The notes under the pieces were generated by a model. That model had not been told where the DNA came from. It made no database searches and saw only the letters and a list, made by a program, of their open reading frames with translations. Positions 26,241-38,461 of a DNA stretch of 64,000 nucleotides are shown here, piece by piece. Every line of letters begins with the position of its first letter. The first letter of the stretch is position 1. The position numbers and the translations under genes are program-made. The stretch covers positions 2,728,001 through 2,792,000 of the forward strand of contig NZ_CP045701.2 of the NCBI RefSeq assembly GCF_009601685.2. Direction: 5' to 3'. This stretch comes from Pseudomonas brassicacearum (GTDB taxonomy: Bacteria; Pseudomonadota; Gammaproteobacteria; Pseudomonadales; Pseudomonadaceae).

Positions 26241-27119
26241 TCAGAGCCGATTGAGTGGGATTTTCAGGTAGCACGTGCCGTTCGATTCCGGCTCCGGGAA
26301 ATGCCCGGCCCGCATGTTGACCTGGACCGATGGCAGGATGAGCGTCGGCATCTCCAGCGAGGCATCGCGCTGGGTGCGCATTGCCACGAATGCTTGTTCA
26401 CTGATGCCGTTACGGACATGAACATTGTCGGCGCGTTGCTCGGCGACGGTGCTGGAAAATTGCACCTCGCGGCCACCGGGTTGGTAATCGTGACAGGTGT
26501 AGAGCAGGGTGTTGGCCGGCAGGCTCAAGACCTTGTTGATGGATCGGAACAAGGTATGCGCGTCGCCACCGGGGAAGTCACACCGTGCGGTGCCGTAGTC
26601 GGGCATGAACAAGGTGTCGCCCACGAACGCCGCTGTTTCCTCGCCGTCGCTGATGACGTACGTCATGCAGGCAGGGGTGTGGCCCGGTGTGTGGAGCGCA
26701 CGGCATTGCAATGTGCCGAGCGTAAACGTCTCGTCATTGACGAACAGACGATCGAACTGACTGCCATCGCGGGACATCTCCCCACCGACGTTGAACAGCG
26801 AGCCAAAGACTTCTTGTACCGTCGCAATCTGGCTGCCGATCCCTATCTTGCCGCCGAGTTTTTCCTTCAGGTACGGCGCGGCGGTAAGGTGGTCGGCATG
26901 GACGTGGGTTTCAAGAATCCATTCGACCTTCGCCTCCAGCTCGATCACCCTGGCGATCAGCTTGTCGGCGGAGGTGGTTGTGGTACGGCCGGATTTGGGG
27001 TCGTAATCCAGGACGCTGTCGATCAAGGCGCACTGGCGGGTCGCTTCGTCCAGCACCAAGTAGCTGACGGTATGGGTCTCAGGATCGAAAAATCCTTCGA
27101 CGTGCGGTTTTACGGTCAT
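26241..27119 (-). CDS. blh: Persulfide dioxygenase-like MBL-fold protein (Blh/ETHE1 type)
   Basis: 292 residues of a metallo-beta-lactamase fold: THVHADHLTAA (HxHxDH), HTPGHTP, GDTLFMPDYG and CHDY. This is the Blh/persulfide dioxygenase type that is co-encoded with SQR and DUF442 proteins in BigR- or FisR-controlled operons. It converts glutathione persulfide to sulfite. The start 27119 precedes VKPHVEGFFDP. It is the first gene of a seven-gene leftward operon, with a candidate sigma54 promoter 50-65 bp upstream. Confidence 0.9.
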   Translation of the reverse strand: MTVKPHVEGFFDPETHTVSYLVLDEATRQCALIDSVLDYDPKSGRTTTTSADKLIARVIELEAKVEWILETHVHADHLTAAPYLKEKLGGKIGIGSQIATVQEVFGSLFNVGGEMSRDGSQFDRLFVNDETFTLGTLQCRALHTPGHTPACMTYVISDGEETAAFVGDTLFMPDYGTARCDFPGGDAHTLFRSINKVLSLPANTLLYTCHDYQPGGREVQFSSTVAEQRADNVHVRNGISEQAFVAMRTQRDASLEMPTLILPSVQVNMRAGHFPEPESNGTCYLKIPLNRL

Positions 27120-27168
27120 GAACGGTCTCCTTCGGGGGCTCTCATCGAACCGCTTGAAGAACAGACAC

Positions 27169-27184
27169 AGCAATAATGCTGCCA
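27169..27184 (-). promoter_or_regulatory. Candidate sigma54 (-24/-12) promoter of the sulfide operon
   Basis: Read on the reverse strand the site is TGGCAGCATTATTGCT, with GG and GC separated by exactly ten bases, matching TGGCAC-N5-TTGCW. It lies about 50 bp upstream of the persulfide dioxygenase start and about 100-140 bp from the inverted repeats at 27282-27322, normal spacing for an enhancer-binding activator. Confidence 0.75.
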
Positions 27185-27281
27185 GGTTGATGCTGGGTCG
27201 TTTTATAAGTCTAACCTTATGATTTTATTGGATTAATTTCATAAGCTCCGCCAGGGCGCGGGCCGATGTCCAGACAATTTA

Positions 27282-27322
27282 ACTGCCATTGGCAGTGTTT
27301 TTTGGCATAGTGGCAGTGCCAC
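27282..27322. promoter_or_regulatory. Candidate FisR enhancer sites, upstream cluster
   Basis: Two inverted repeats stand side by side: ACTGCCA-T-TGGCAGT at 27282-27296 and GTGGCA-G-TGCCAC at 27310-27322, with a further TGGCA at 27303. The same heptamer pair recurs after the activator gene at 28691-28726, which points to one shared DNA-binding protein. Confidence 0.7.
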
Positions 27323-27351
27323 CCTTGCTGGATGAATTCACTGGAGCCGCG

Positions 27352-28674
<1,323 letters not shown>

Positions 28675-28690
28675 ACGTCATCGAGCCTGC

Positions 28691-28726
28691 ACTGCCAATG
28701 ACTGCCAGCCCCTGGCAGTTTGGCAG
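28691..28726. promoter_or_regulatory. Candidate FisR enhancer sites, downstream cluster
   Basis: Nested inverted repeats: ACTGCCA (28691) and ACTGCCA (28701) face TGGCAGT (28713) and TGGCAG (28721). The inner pair has a five-base spacer. They are identical in core to the pair upstream of the activator and lie about 90-130 bp before the -24 element of the cyd operon. Confidence 0.7.
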
Positions 28727-28812
28727 GTTCTATTCTCGCCAAACCAGGCGATGAGCTTCAGCGCCTATCGATAACCTGTTGTTTTATAAGCACAAAAAAT
28801 AAATTCAGGCGT

Positions 28813-28828
28813 TGGCATGCGCCGTGCT
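28813..28828 (+). promoter_or_regulatory. Candidate sigma54 promoter of the cyd operon
   Basis: TGGCATGCGCCGTGCT has GG and GC separated by ten bases as required for sigma54. It is weaker at -12 (GTGC for TTGC). It lies 12 bp upstream of the cydP start codon, so the 5' leader would be very short unless translation of cydP is poor. Confidence 0.55.
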
Positions 28829-28840
28829 AATGCATGCCCC

Positions 28841-29017
28841 ATGACTATTTCCGATAAACGATTGCGTCGCCATCTGCTCACAGCAGTGCTGATCAAACTG
28901 GTCGTGCTGACAGTGCTGTGGTGGCTGTTCATCAAGGATTCGCGCGTCAGCGTTGACTCGAACACCATCAGTGACAGGTTCGGCGTACCCACCTCGGCTC
29001 AAGGGGCAAGCAAGTGA
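28841..29017 (+). CDS. cydP: CydP, putative small subunit of cytochrome bd oxidase
   Basis: 58 residues, MTISDKRLRRHLLTAVLIK followed by one membrane helix (LVVLTVLWWLFIKDSRVSV). Such single-helix proteins encoded directly before cydA are annotated CydP, a putative accessory subunit. Its stop overlaps the GTG start of cydA by 4 bp. An upstream in-frame ATG at 28817 would add eight residues but falls within the predicted sigma54 site, so 28841 is preferred. Confidence 0.75.
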   Translation: MTISDKRLRRHLLTAVLIKLVVLTVLWWLFIKDSRVSVDSNTISDRFGVPTSAQGASK

Positions 29018-30585
29018 TCTCAGAACAACTGGTGGATCTGTCACGGCTGCAATTCGCAGCCACAGCGCTGTACCACTTTCTATTTGTACCGCTCACCGTG
29101 GGGATGGTGTGGCTGCTGGTCATCATGGAAAGCGTCTATGTGATGACAGGCAATGTCATCTGGAAAGACATGACTCGCTTTTGGGGCAAATTGTTCGGTA
29201 TCAACTTCGCCTTGGGCGTGACCACCGGCATCACCCTGGAGTTTCAGTTCGGAACCAACTGGGCGTACTACTCGCACTATGTCGGGGACATCTTCGGAGC
29301 CCCGCTGGCCATCGAGGGTCTGATGGCGTTCTTCCTTGAGTCGACCATGATCGGCTTGTTCTTCTTCGGTTGGGATCGCCTGAAGAAAGAACATCATTTG
29401 CTGGTCACGTTGTTGATGGCCATCGGTACCAACCTGTCGGCGCTGTGGATTCTGATCGCCAATGGCTGGATGCAGAACCCGGTGGGCTCGGAGTTCAGCT
29501 ACATCACCATGCGCATGGAGATGGTGGATTTCTGGGCCGTGGTCTTCAACCCGGTGGCGCAGGCCAAGTTCGTCCACACGGTGTCTGCCGGTTATGTCAC
29601 CGGTTCGATGTTTGTGTTGTCGATTTCCAGTTGGTACTTGCTCAAGGGGCGTGATGTCGAGTTCGCCAAGCGCAGCTTTCGGGTGGCGGCCGCCTTCGGC
29701 CTGGCCTCGGTGCTGAGCGTCATCGTACTGGGGGACGAGTCGGGTTATACGGTGGGCGAGGCGCAGCAAACCAAGCTGGCGGCCATGGAGGCCATGTGGG
29801 AAACCAAACCCGCACCGGCGGGCCTGACGCTGGTGGCCAGCATTAATGAAGCCGAGTCCAGGAATAACTGGGAATTCGATGTGCCGTGGGTGATGGGCTT
29901 GATCGGCACGCGCTCGGTCAGCAAGCAGATTCCGGGCATTCATGACATCAAGGCGAAAAACCGCGCGCGCATTCTGCGGGGCATTACCGCCGTCAATGCG
30001 CTTGAAGCGCTGCGCGCCGATCGCACCGATAAGGCCGCGTTCGATACCTTCGAAGCGTACAAGGCCGATCTGGGCTTTGGCCTGCTGCTTAAAAAGTACG
30101 TCGAAGATGTCAACCAGGCCACGCCGGCCATCATCGACAAGGCTGTGAACGATACCGTGCCGCGGGTGACCCCGATGTTCTGGGGGTTCCGGATCATGGT
30201 CGGCCTGGGCTTTGCCATGCTCGTGCTTTTCGGGCTGGCATTCTGGAGCACCTTGAAATCCAGCGGCGCACATCATCGCGGGCTGCTGCGCTGGGCGCTC
30301 TGGATGCTGCCTGCGCCATGGCTTGCCTGCGAATTGGGTTGGTTCGTGGCCGAGTACGGCCGCCAACCCTGGACCATCTACGGTGTGTTGCCGACCCACA
30401 TGAGCGTTTCCACCCTCGGCGTCGATAACTTGTATGGCTCTCTGGCTGGGTTCGTCGTTTTCTACACGGTGCTGCTGGCGGTGGAAATGTTCCTGATGGT
30501 CAAGTTCGCCCGCCAGGGGCCCGGCAGCCTCGGTACAGGTCGTTATGTCCACGACGCCAAGTTGAAGGAGCTTCACCATGCTTGA
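29014..30585 (+). CDS. cydA: Cytochrome bd ubiquinol oxidase subunit I
   Basis: 523 residues, close to E. coli CydA in length. Haem-ligand His21 lies in ALYHFLFVPLTVG, with GTNWAYYSHYVGDIFGAPLA, the long Q-loop (residues about 250-385) and the quinol-site hallmark GRQPW. It is an inner-membrane quinol oxidase that reduces O2 to water; bd oxidases are known to resist sulfide and cyanide. The start is GTG 29014 overlapping cydP. The long Q-loop places it with CydAB rather than the short-loop CIO type. Confidence 0.94.
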   Translation: MISEQLVDLSRLQFAATALYHFLFVPLTVGMVWLLVIMESVYVMTGNVIWKDMTRFWGKLFGINFALGVTTGITLEFQFGTNWAYYSHYVGDIFGAPLAIEGLMAFFLESTMIGLFFFGWDRLKKEHHLLVTLLMAIGTNLSALWILIANGWMQNPVGSEFSYITMRMEMVDFWAVVFNPVAQAKFVHTVSAGYVTGSMFVLSISSWYLLKGRDVEFAKRSFRVAAAFGLASVLSVIVLGDESGYTVGEAQQTKLAAMEAMWETKPAPAGLTLVASINEAESRNNWEFDVPWVMGLIGTRSVSKQIPGIHDIKAKNRARILRGITAVNALEALRADRTDKAAFDTFEAYKADLGFGLLLKKYVEDVNQATPAIIDKAVNDTVPRVTPMFWGFRIMVGLGFAMLVLFGLAFWSTLKSSGAHHRGLLRWALWMLPAPWLACELGWFVAEYGRQPWTIYGVLPTHMSVSTLGVDNLYGSLAGFVVFYTVLLAVEMFLMVKFARQGPGSLGTGRYVHDAKLKELHHA

Positions 30586-31714
30586 TTACTTCACGCTCAA
30601 GATTATCTGGTGGGCGCTGGTCGGCGTCCTGCTCATAGGTTTCGCCATCATGGACGGCCACGACATGGGCGTCGGCACACTGCTGCCGTTTGTCGGTCGC
30701 AATGACATGGAACGCCGCGTCGTGATCAACACCGTGGGCCCGCATTGGGATGGCAATCAGGTCTGGTTCATTACGGCCGGCGGCGCCTTGTTCGCCGCAT
30801 GGCCGGTGGTCTATGCCACGGCGTTCAGCGGGTTCTATTGGGCGATGATCCTGGTGCTCTGGGCGTTGTTCTTCCGCCCGGTGGGTTTCGACTACCGCAG
30901 CAAGATCCACAACCCGGTGTGGCGCAGTACCTGGGATTGGGGGCTTTTCGTGGGTGGGGCCGTGCCGCCGCTGGTGTTCGGCATCGCGTTTGGCAACTTG
31001 TTGCAGGGCGTACCGTTTCACTTCAACAACCTTCTGGTATCGACATATACGGGGAGTTTCTGGCAATTGCTGAATCCCTTTGCGCTACTGACGGGTGTGG
31101 TGAGCAGTGCAATGATTACCCTGCAAGGCGGCGCTTATCTGGCGCATCGCACTGAAGGTCTTATCCAGGCGAGGGCAATCAAAGGTGCTGTGGGCGCGGC
31201 GATCGTGCTGGTGTGCTCATTCATCATTGCCGGTATCTGGTTGCAATCCATAGACGGTTATCGCATCACCTCAGTCGTTGATACCGCCGGACTACCCGAT
31301 ATTCTCGACAAGTCCGTAGTGCGCGAAGCGGGCGCCTGGATGGCGAACTATGGTCATTATCCTTTGTTGTGGCTGTTGCCCGTACTGGGATTGGTTGGCG
31401 CAGCAGGTGCCGCCATGTTGCTGATGATGCGTCGTACACTTTCGGCGTTTGTTGCCTCATCGCTTGCGGTCATCGCCGTCATCAGCACGGCGGGTGTGTC
31501 GATGTTTCCGTTCATCATGCCGTCATCAACAGTGCCTGCGGCAAGCCTCACTGTGTGGGACAGCGTCTCCAGTCATTTAAGCCTGGCCATCATGTTCTGG
31601 GCTACGTTGATCTTCATGCCACTGATCGTGATTTACACCTCGTGGGCCTATCGCGTTATGCGGGGCAAGGTCACAGTCGCACAGATCAAAGCCAACGAAC
31701 ATTCAGCCTACTAG
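30578..31714 (+). CDS. cydB: Cytochrome bd ubiquinol oxidase subunit II
   Basis: 378 residues with nine or so membrane helices. The N-terminal signature is IIWWALVGVLLIGFAIMDGHDMG, followed by VGPHWDGNQVWFITAGGALFAAWP. It starts 8 bp before the cydA stop and has an AAGGAG ribosome site. It completes the bd oxidase core together with CydA and the small CydX downstream. Confidence 0.94.
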   Translation: MLDYFTLKIIWWALVGVLLIGFAIMDGHDMGVGTLLPFVGRNDMERRVVINTVGPHWDGNQVWFITAGGALFAAWPVVYATAFSGFYWAMILVLWALFFRPVGFDYRSKIHNPVWRSTWDWGLFVGGAVPPLVFGIAFGNLLQGVPFHFNNLLVSTYTGSFWQLLNPFALLTGVVSSAMITLQGGAYLAHRTEGLIQARAIKGAVGAAIVLVCSFIIAGIWLQSIDGYRITSVVDTAGLPDILDKSVVREAGAWMANYGHYPLLWLLPVLGLVGAAGAAMLLMMRRTLSAFVASSLAVIAVISTAGVSMFPFIMPSSTVPAASLTVWDSVSSHLSLAIMFWATLIFMPLIVIYTSWAYRVMRGKVTVAQIKANEHSAY

Positions 31715-31736
31715 TACCGGCAAAGGAGTAATAAAC

Positions 31737-31859
31737 ATGTGGTATTTCGCCTGGATGCTGGGGGTCGGTTTTGCATTGCTACTGGCCATATTGAATGCGA
31801 TGTGGGGCGAGAACGAAGCCGGTCGGGCCCTGAGCGACCGTGAGGAGCCGCGGCCATGA
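31737..31859 (+). CDS. cydX: CydX, small bd oxidase subunit
   Basis: 40 residues, starting MWYFAWMLGVGFALLLAILN with one membrane helix and ending GENEAGRALSDREEPRP. The MWYFAW-LG start is the CydX/CbdX hallmark; the peptide stabilises the haem site of CydAB. AAAGGAG precedes the ATG by about eight bases, and the stop overlaps the next gene (ATGA). It is easily missed because of its length. Confidence 0.9.
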   Translation: MWYFAWMLGVGFALLLAILNAMWGENEAGRALSDREEPRP

Positions 31860-32143
31860 TGCCGCGTGTCGCCGACGCCCCGGCACCCTCACGCCTTCAC
31901 GCGCTGAGCTTGCTTATCGCGGTAGCGATCATGCTTGCGTGTACGCTCTATCCGCCCCTGATGGCCACCCCGGACGGTAAAGCTGATCATGGGCTGGCAA
32001 TGGCCTTGTTCACTGCGATGAGCGTGGCCTTTGTCAGGGGCGTGGGCTTCGTGCCGCGCGCGCGCGTGTGGCGCTGGCTGTTCTCGGGCTGGACCTGCTT
32101 TGCCGCGCTGGCACTGGCTTGCTGGGTAAAGTTTATCAATTGA
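31856..32143 (+). CDS. ybgE: YbgE-type cyd operon protein
   Basis: 95 residues with three hydrophobic segments (LSLLIAVAIMLACTLYPPLM; ALFTAMSVAFVRGVGF; WTCFAALALACWVKF). The position after cydX and the VRGVGFVPR turn match the small YbgE family of the cyd operon, whose exact role in bd oxidase assembly is not settled. It starts within the cydX stop and ends 11 bp before the haemoglobin gene. Confidence 0.85.
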   Translation: MMPRVADAPAPSRLHALSLLIAVAIMLACTLYPPLMATPDGKADHGLAMALFTAMSVAFVRGVGFVPRARVWRWLFSGWTCFAALALACWVKFIN

Positions 32144-32154
32144 GGGCTGATGAC

Positions 32155-32595
32155 ATGACTGAACTCTTGAGTTCTCAATATAAAGGCAGTACCAGCACCT
32201 ATCTCCAGTTAGGTGCTGAGGTAGGCGTCCGTAAACTTGTCGATCGCTTTTATGAGTTGATGGATACGCTACCTGATGCGCGAGTGGTGCGTCGAATGCA
32301 TCCTCCGAGTCTCGCCGGCAGTGCTGACAGTCTATTTAAGTTTCTAAGCGGCTGGTTTGGCGGCCCGCCATTATTCCAACTGGAGCGCGGCCACCCGCGT
32401 CTGCGCATGCGACATGCCCCTTATGCAGTCAGTATTGTCGAACGCGACGAATGGATGTTGTGCATGCGTCAGGCAATTGATGAGCAGGTGAGTGACATCG
32501 CGCTAAATAGCAAGCTGCAACGTATGTTTTCCGAAATGGCGGATCATATGATTAATGCTGATGGGCGCAGTGCTGTGATTTTTAAGGTGTTGTAG
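32155..32595 (+). CDS. Truncated haemoglobin-like protein (group II)
   Basis: 146 residues with the globin features of the bacterial group II type: an early LGAEVGVRKLVDRFYELMDT helix, LFKFLSGWFGGPPLF, then RLRMRHAPYAV, in which the His in MRHAPY is the probable proximal ligand, followed by a W-containing helix (DEWMLCMRQAIDEQ). Such globins bind O2, NO or sulfide. It sits 11 bp after ybgE on the same strand. Local base composition is more AT-rich than the cyd genes, a hint of separate origin. Confidence 0.85.
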   Translation: MTELLSSQYKGSTSTYLQLGAEVGVRKLVDRFYELMDTLPDARVVRRMHPPSLAGSADSLFKFLSGWFGGPPLFQLERGHPRLRMRHAPYAVSIVERDEWMLCMRQAIDEQVSDIALNSKLQRMFSEMADHMINADGRSAVIFKVL

Positions 32596-32632
32596 GAAAT
32601 TATTTCTCCCAACTGGATTCTTTCAAAACATC

Positions 32633-33016
32633 ATGATTAAAACTGCCCATGATCTTGTAGTTGACGCTAAAGCGCGTATCGAAGAAGTTGCAATTGAAGA
32701 CATTGATCAGGCTATCCAGAATGCGGATGTACTGATTGATGTGCGTGAAGCTGACGAGTATGCCGCAGGCCATCTCCCAGGCGCTATGCACGTGTCGCGC
32801 GGCATGCTGGAATTTAAACTTTCCAACGACACCGCACTCAGTTTGCGCGAACTTAAAATCGTGCTGTACTGCAAAACGGGTGGTCGTGCTGCACTCGCTG
32901 CCGGATCGCTACGTGATATGGGCTACCTGTATGTAAAGTCAATCTCCGGAGGGTTCGACGCTTGGGCTAGTGCAGGGAAGCTGATAGTGGGGCCGCATTT
33001 ACCCATCTTCGAGTAA
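32633..33016 (+). CDS. Single-domain rhodanese
   Basis: 127 residues of one rhodanese domain: VLIDVREADEYAAGHLPGA and the active-site loop YCKTGGRAAL with catalytic Cys80. It transfers sulfane sulfur between thiols. It follows the globin gene by 37 bp and probably shares its transcript, tying the end of the oxidase operon to persulfide chemistry. Local codon use is more AT-rich than the neighbouring cyd genes. Confidence 0.9.
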   Translation: MIKTAHDLVVDAKARIEEVAIEDIDQAIQNADVLIDVREADEYAAGHLPGAMHVSRGMLEFKLSNDTALSLRELKIVLYCKTGGRAALAAGSLRDMGYLYVKSISGGFDAWASAGKLIVGPHLPIFE

Positions 33017-33136
33017 CACCTTGTGTCACATGGAAGATCCAGTAATGTGCTATGCGGGAGAATGTAGGAACGCACGTTTGGTGCCAGGTTCTTTGGTGAA
33101 CTGCTCTGGCTCTACGGGTATGGTCGTATGGCTTTT

Positions 33137-33177
33137 GCCCTCTTCCATCAAATCCATCTTTGGACTCGGAAGAGGGC
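33137..33177. other. Intergenic inverted repeat
   Basis: GCCCTCTTCC at 33137-33146 pairs with GGAAGAGGGC at 33168-33177 across a 21-base loop, between the convergent rhodanese and cytochrome genes. No U-tract flanks it, so termination is uncertain. Confidence 0.3.
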
Positions 33178-33218
33178 GAGACTGACTCGGTCAACCCTGA
33201 AGCTTTGATATGGTTTTG

Positions 33219-33776
33219 CTATTCAGGATCTTTTTCTACTATGCGGCGCAGGCTGAAGGCGCCGCGCAGCTCTCCAAGAGCAAAGTTTCGCGCTTGATCC
33301 TGCGGGTAACTTTGATCGATCACTGCAGCCAGCTCAGGCTTGATTTCCTTGCCATGGCATGCAAGACACGGTTCTCCAGTAGGGATGGCTTTCATCAGTC
33401 GGAATTCCCCACCCACCATTTCGGCGTGCTTCATTTCTGCCAGTGGCTCGCCCGCGGCAGCACGATCGGCGAACTGCTGTAGGACTTTGCGCTCCCAGGC
33501 ATCAGGGGCATTGGCCGGATTGCGGACCTTCAAGGATGTACGACCAACTGTCCAGGGGGACTGGCTATGCTTGGCTGCGATCTCTGGGGCCAGCAACTGA
33601 CAGAACTCTACAGCCTTGGTTGGGCCGCCACTTTGCATAGCTGCCTTTATTGTGCCCAGTAGTTCCTGCTGGAACGGCGGGATCAACGCAGCCCCTTCAG
33701 CAGATAGATTTTGCAGATCCTCAGCCAAGGCGCCGAAACTCAGAGCGCCTAACAAAACAGCAGTGACAATACGCAT
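33219..33776 (-). CDS. Periplasmic DUF3365 monohaem cytochrome
   Basis: 185 residues with a signal peptide (MRIVTAVLLGALSFGALA). The Tll0287-like/DUF3365 sensor-type domain contains one c-type haem site, CLACH, near residue 140, followed by a SYPQDQARNFALGELRGAFS segment. DUF3365 domains are periplasmic redox or gas-sensing modules; here it stands alone. A leftward terminator separates it from the Met-rich gene upstream, so it has its own promoter. Confidence 0.85.
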   Translation of the reverse strand: MRIVTAVLLGALSFGALAEDLQNLSAEGAALIPPFQQELLGTIKAAMQSGGPTKAVEFCQLLAPEIAAKHSQSPWTVGRTSLKVRNPANAPDAWERKVLQQFADRAAAGEPLAEMKHAEMVGGEFRLMKAIPTGEPCLACHGKEIKPELAAVIDQSYPQDQARNFALGELRGAFSLRRIVEKDPE

Positions 33777-33871
33777 GACAGTTCCTTTGGTCTTCACCTG
33801 AGCCTGGCCGGCGGGTTGACGTTGTTGCACTGAAGCCTGATGAAAAGCCCGGCGATGGCCGGACGGTGATC

Positions 33872-33902
33872 AAAAAACTCACCTGCCGACGCGGCAGGTG
33901 AG
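33872..33902 (-). terminator. Rho-independent terminator for the USP-ATPase-Met-rich transcript
   Basis: On the reverse strand an 11-bp perfect stem (arms CTCACCTGCCG and CGGCAGGTGAG, three-base loop) is followed by a run of six T. It lies about 30 bp after the stop of the Met-rich gene. Confidence 0.85.
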
Positions 33903-33930
33903 TAGGGCAGCCCTGGCGCTAGCGGCCAGC

Positions 33931-34416
33931 CTAGCGAGCTGGCGGGCTCATTTGCTGTTGTTGCATCATCTGCTCCATCATCATCTGTTGCATGCCCATG
34001 TACCTGTCCATCATGTACTGGTGCTGCTTCATCTGCTCAGGCGTCATCTGGGAATAGTGGCCGCCCATTTGTTTCCAGCCCATCATTGGGCCGTTCCCCC
34101 TCATGTGGCCGCCCATCATGCCTCCCCCGCAACACCCCATCATCCCATTCATCGTCTGCATGCTTTGCCGCATCGTGGCCTGGTGATCCTGCATGAGTTT
34201 CTGGCGTTGCGCCGGATCGCTTGTGTTCTGGATCTGGGTCATCTGTTCCTGCATTTTTTTCAGGTTTTCCTGGGCCGTCGCCATCTGCTGGTCGAATTGC
34301 TCAACGCTCATTGACGGCTGGGGCGCCTTGGCGGCGTCGGTATCTTGCTGGGCAAAGGCCAGCGTGGGGAAAAGCACCGCGGTCAGAGCGAGGGCGGCGA
34401 GTCTGGGTGCGTTCAT
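33931..34416 (-). CDS. Secreted Met/Gln-rich, metal-binding-type protein
   Basis: 161 residues: signal peptide (ALALTAVLFPTLAFA), a coiled-coil segment (EQFDQQMATAQENLKKMQEQ), then a low-complexity tail with MMGCCGGGMMGGHMRG and repeated MMxxQMM-type motifs. Met clusters with Cys and His are typical of periplasmic copper or silver handling proteins. It follows the P-type ATPase gene by 42 bp, so metal export is a natural hypothesis. No named family could be assigned. Confidence 0.75.
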   Translation of the reverse strand: MNAPRLAALALTAVLFPTLAFAQQDTDAAKAPQPSMSVEQFDQQMATAQENLKKMQEQMTQIQNTSDPAQRQKLMQDHQATMRQSMQTMNGMMGCCGGGMMGGHMRGNGPMMGWKQMGGHYSQMTPEQMKQHQYMMDRYMGMQQMMMEQMMQQQQMSPPAR

Positions 34417-34458
34417 GGTTCAGTTCCTTGCAGGCTGGTGGAGCGGGGAGTGGGGTCG

Positions 34459-37206
<2,748 letters not shown>

Positions 37207-37266
37207 CAGCCGCATTCCTGTGGGCACGGGGCGGTTGTTCTGCAGGCCATCGGCGCGGGCCTGCCC

Positions 37267-38190
37267 TCAGTCAACCTGCTGTGGCGCAATCACCCACAAG
37301 CTGCACGGCATCTTGTACAGCAAGCCTTCCACGGTGCTGCCGATCAGCTTGTCCAGGCCTGCGTAGTGCACGCGCCCCATGACGATGACATCAATGTCAT
37401 GGGACGCGGCGTAGTTCGCCAACACCTTGGCCGGATCACCCATGATCATGCGCCGTTGCTCCGGGTCGATGCCATTGCGTTCGGCCAGTGCATCGAAGGC
37501 CGCGCCCTGGGATTCGTAGAGCTGGCGGGCCAGGGTCGAGGAGAAGAACATCGAACCGTTGCCATAACCGTATTCGGCGGCGGTAATGGACGAAAGATCG
37601 TAGGCGTAGATGACTTCCAGCGTTGCGTCGCAGCTGGCGGCCAGCTTGTTGGCTTCGCTCAGGATCCGGTCATTGAGGCCTTCGTAGCGTCCGTCCTGAT
37701 GAAACGGGTCGATGGCGGCCAGGATCTTGCGCGGACGAGCGTGGGCGACCTTGTTGACGAAGTGCAACGGAACGTCGCATTCGCGCAGCAGATGCACGTC
37801 CAGTGGCGTGAACATCAGCCGGGAAAACCAGGACTCATGGCCCACCGACTTGATCAGCGCATCCATGGGTGCTTCCTTGAGGTGGACCAGGATCTCCTGC
37901 AAGGGGCGTTCGACCCACGTCACTTCTGTCGTGACCTCGATACCGAGTTTGCGCAGGGGCCTGGCCTGTTCCTCCAGCCACTGCCGATGGCGTTCGATGT
38001 AGCCCAGGCGCATCTGCTCCAGTGCCTGTTCGTTGACCAGGCTGGCCGTGGCCAGGCCTTCGAGGTAGTCAAAAGCGACGATATGCAGCGCCGCGCCTTC
38101 GGCCTTGGCCAGTGCAGCCGCCCGGTCGAATGCCGGGCTGTGTTCCATCAGTGGCGAGACGACCAGCATCAAGCGTGATTGCGTAGACAT
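37267..38190 (-). CDS. Universal stress protein, tandem-domain (UspE-like)
   Basis: 307 residues with two Usp domains. The second has the ATP-type signature VMGRVHYAGLDKLIGSTVEG, and the first ends VHLLRECDVPLHFVN. In Pseudomonas such proteins support survival under anaerobic energy stress. It is the first gene of a leftward unit with the P-type ATPase. A perfect TTGAT-TTGC-ATCAA box lies 96 bp upstream of its start. Confidence 0.9.
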   Translation of the reverse strand: MSTQSRLMLVVSPLMEHSPAFDRAAALAKAEGAALHIVAFDYLEGLATASLVNEQALEQMRLGYIERHRQWLEEQARPLRKLGIEVTTEVTWVERPLQEILVHLKEAPMDALIKSVGHESWFSRLMFTPLDVHLLRECDVPLHFVNKVAHARPRKILAAIDPFHQDGRYEGLNDRILSEANKLAASCDATLEVIYAYDLSSITAAEYGYGNGSMFFSSTLARQLYESQGAAFDALAERNGIDPEQRRMIMGDPAKVLANYAASHDIDVIVMGRVHYAGLDKLIGSTVEGLLYKMPCSLWVIAPQQVD

Positions 38191-38285
38191 GACAAACCTC
38201 CCGGGCAAGGACCTGTTGGCGCCGGGCGACGTTTCGCGCGGCGTGGTGTCTGCCACTGATCATGAGCGTCATGGAGTCTGGTAAC

Positions 38286-38299
38286 TTGATTTGCATCAA
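38286..38299. promoter_or_regulatory. ANR/FNR-type box, perfect
   Basis: TTGAT-TTGC-ATCAA sits between two divergent genes, 96 bp from the leftward USP start and 163 bp from the rightward MgtC-family start. It is an exact match to the FNR/ANR consensus. Confidence 0.85.
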
Positions 38300-38461
38300 A
38301 CACGCCTCAAAGCATTGCATCGAAGGCGGCAGCGGCTGGGCAATCGCGCTATGTTTGAGCATGATCAGTCGCCCCAGGGCACGAGCGCAGCCAGCTCGGG
38401 CCGCTGGATTGAGTGACAACCGCAGGCAGTGCCAGAGAGCCGTGACAATGACTGAAACCCC

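Noticed and set aside
27310..27328. Forward sigma54 promoter TGGCAG...CTTGC for the activator gene
   Set aside because: The spacing between GG and GC is 13 rather than 10 bases, so it does not fit a -24/-12 element.
29080..30579. 499-codon reverse frame opposite cydA
   Set aside because: Gln/His-rich shadow of cydA with no domain or membrane segment.
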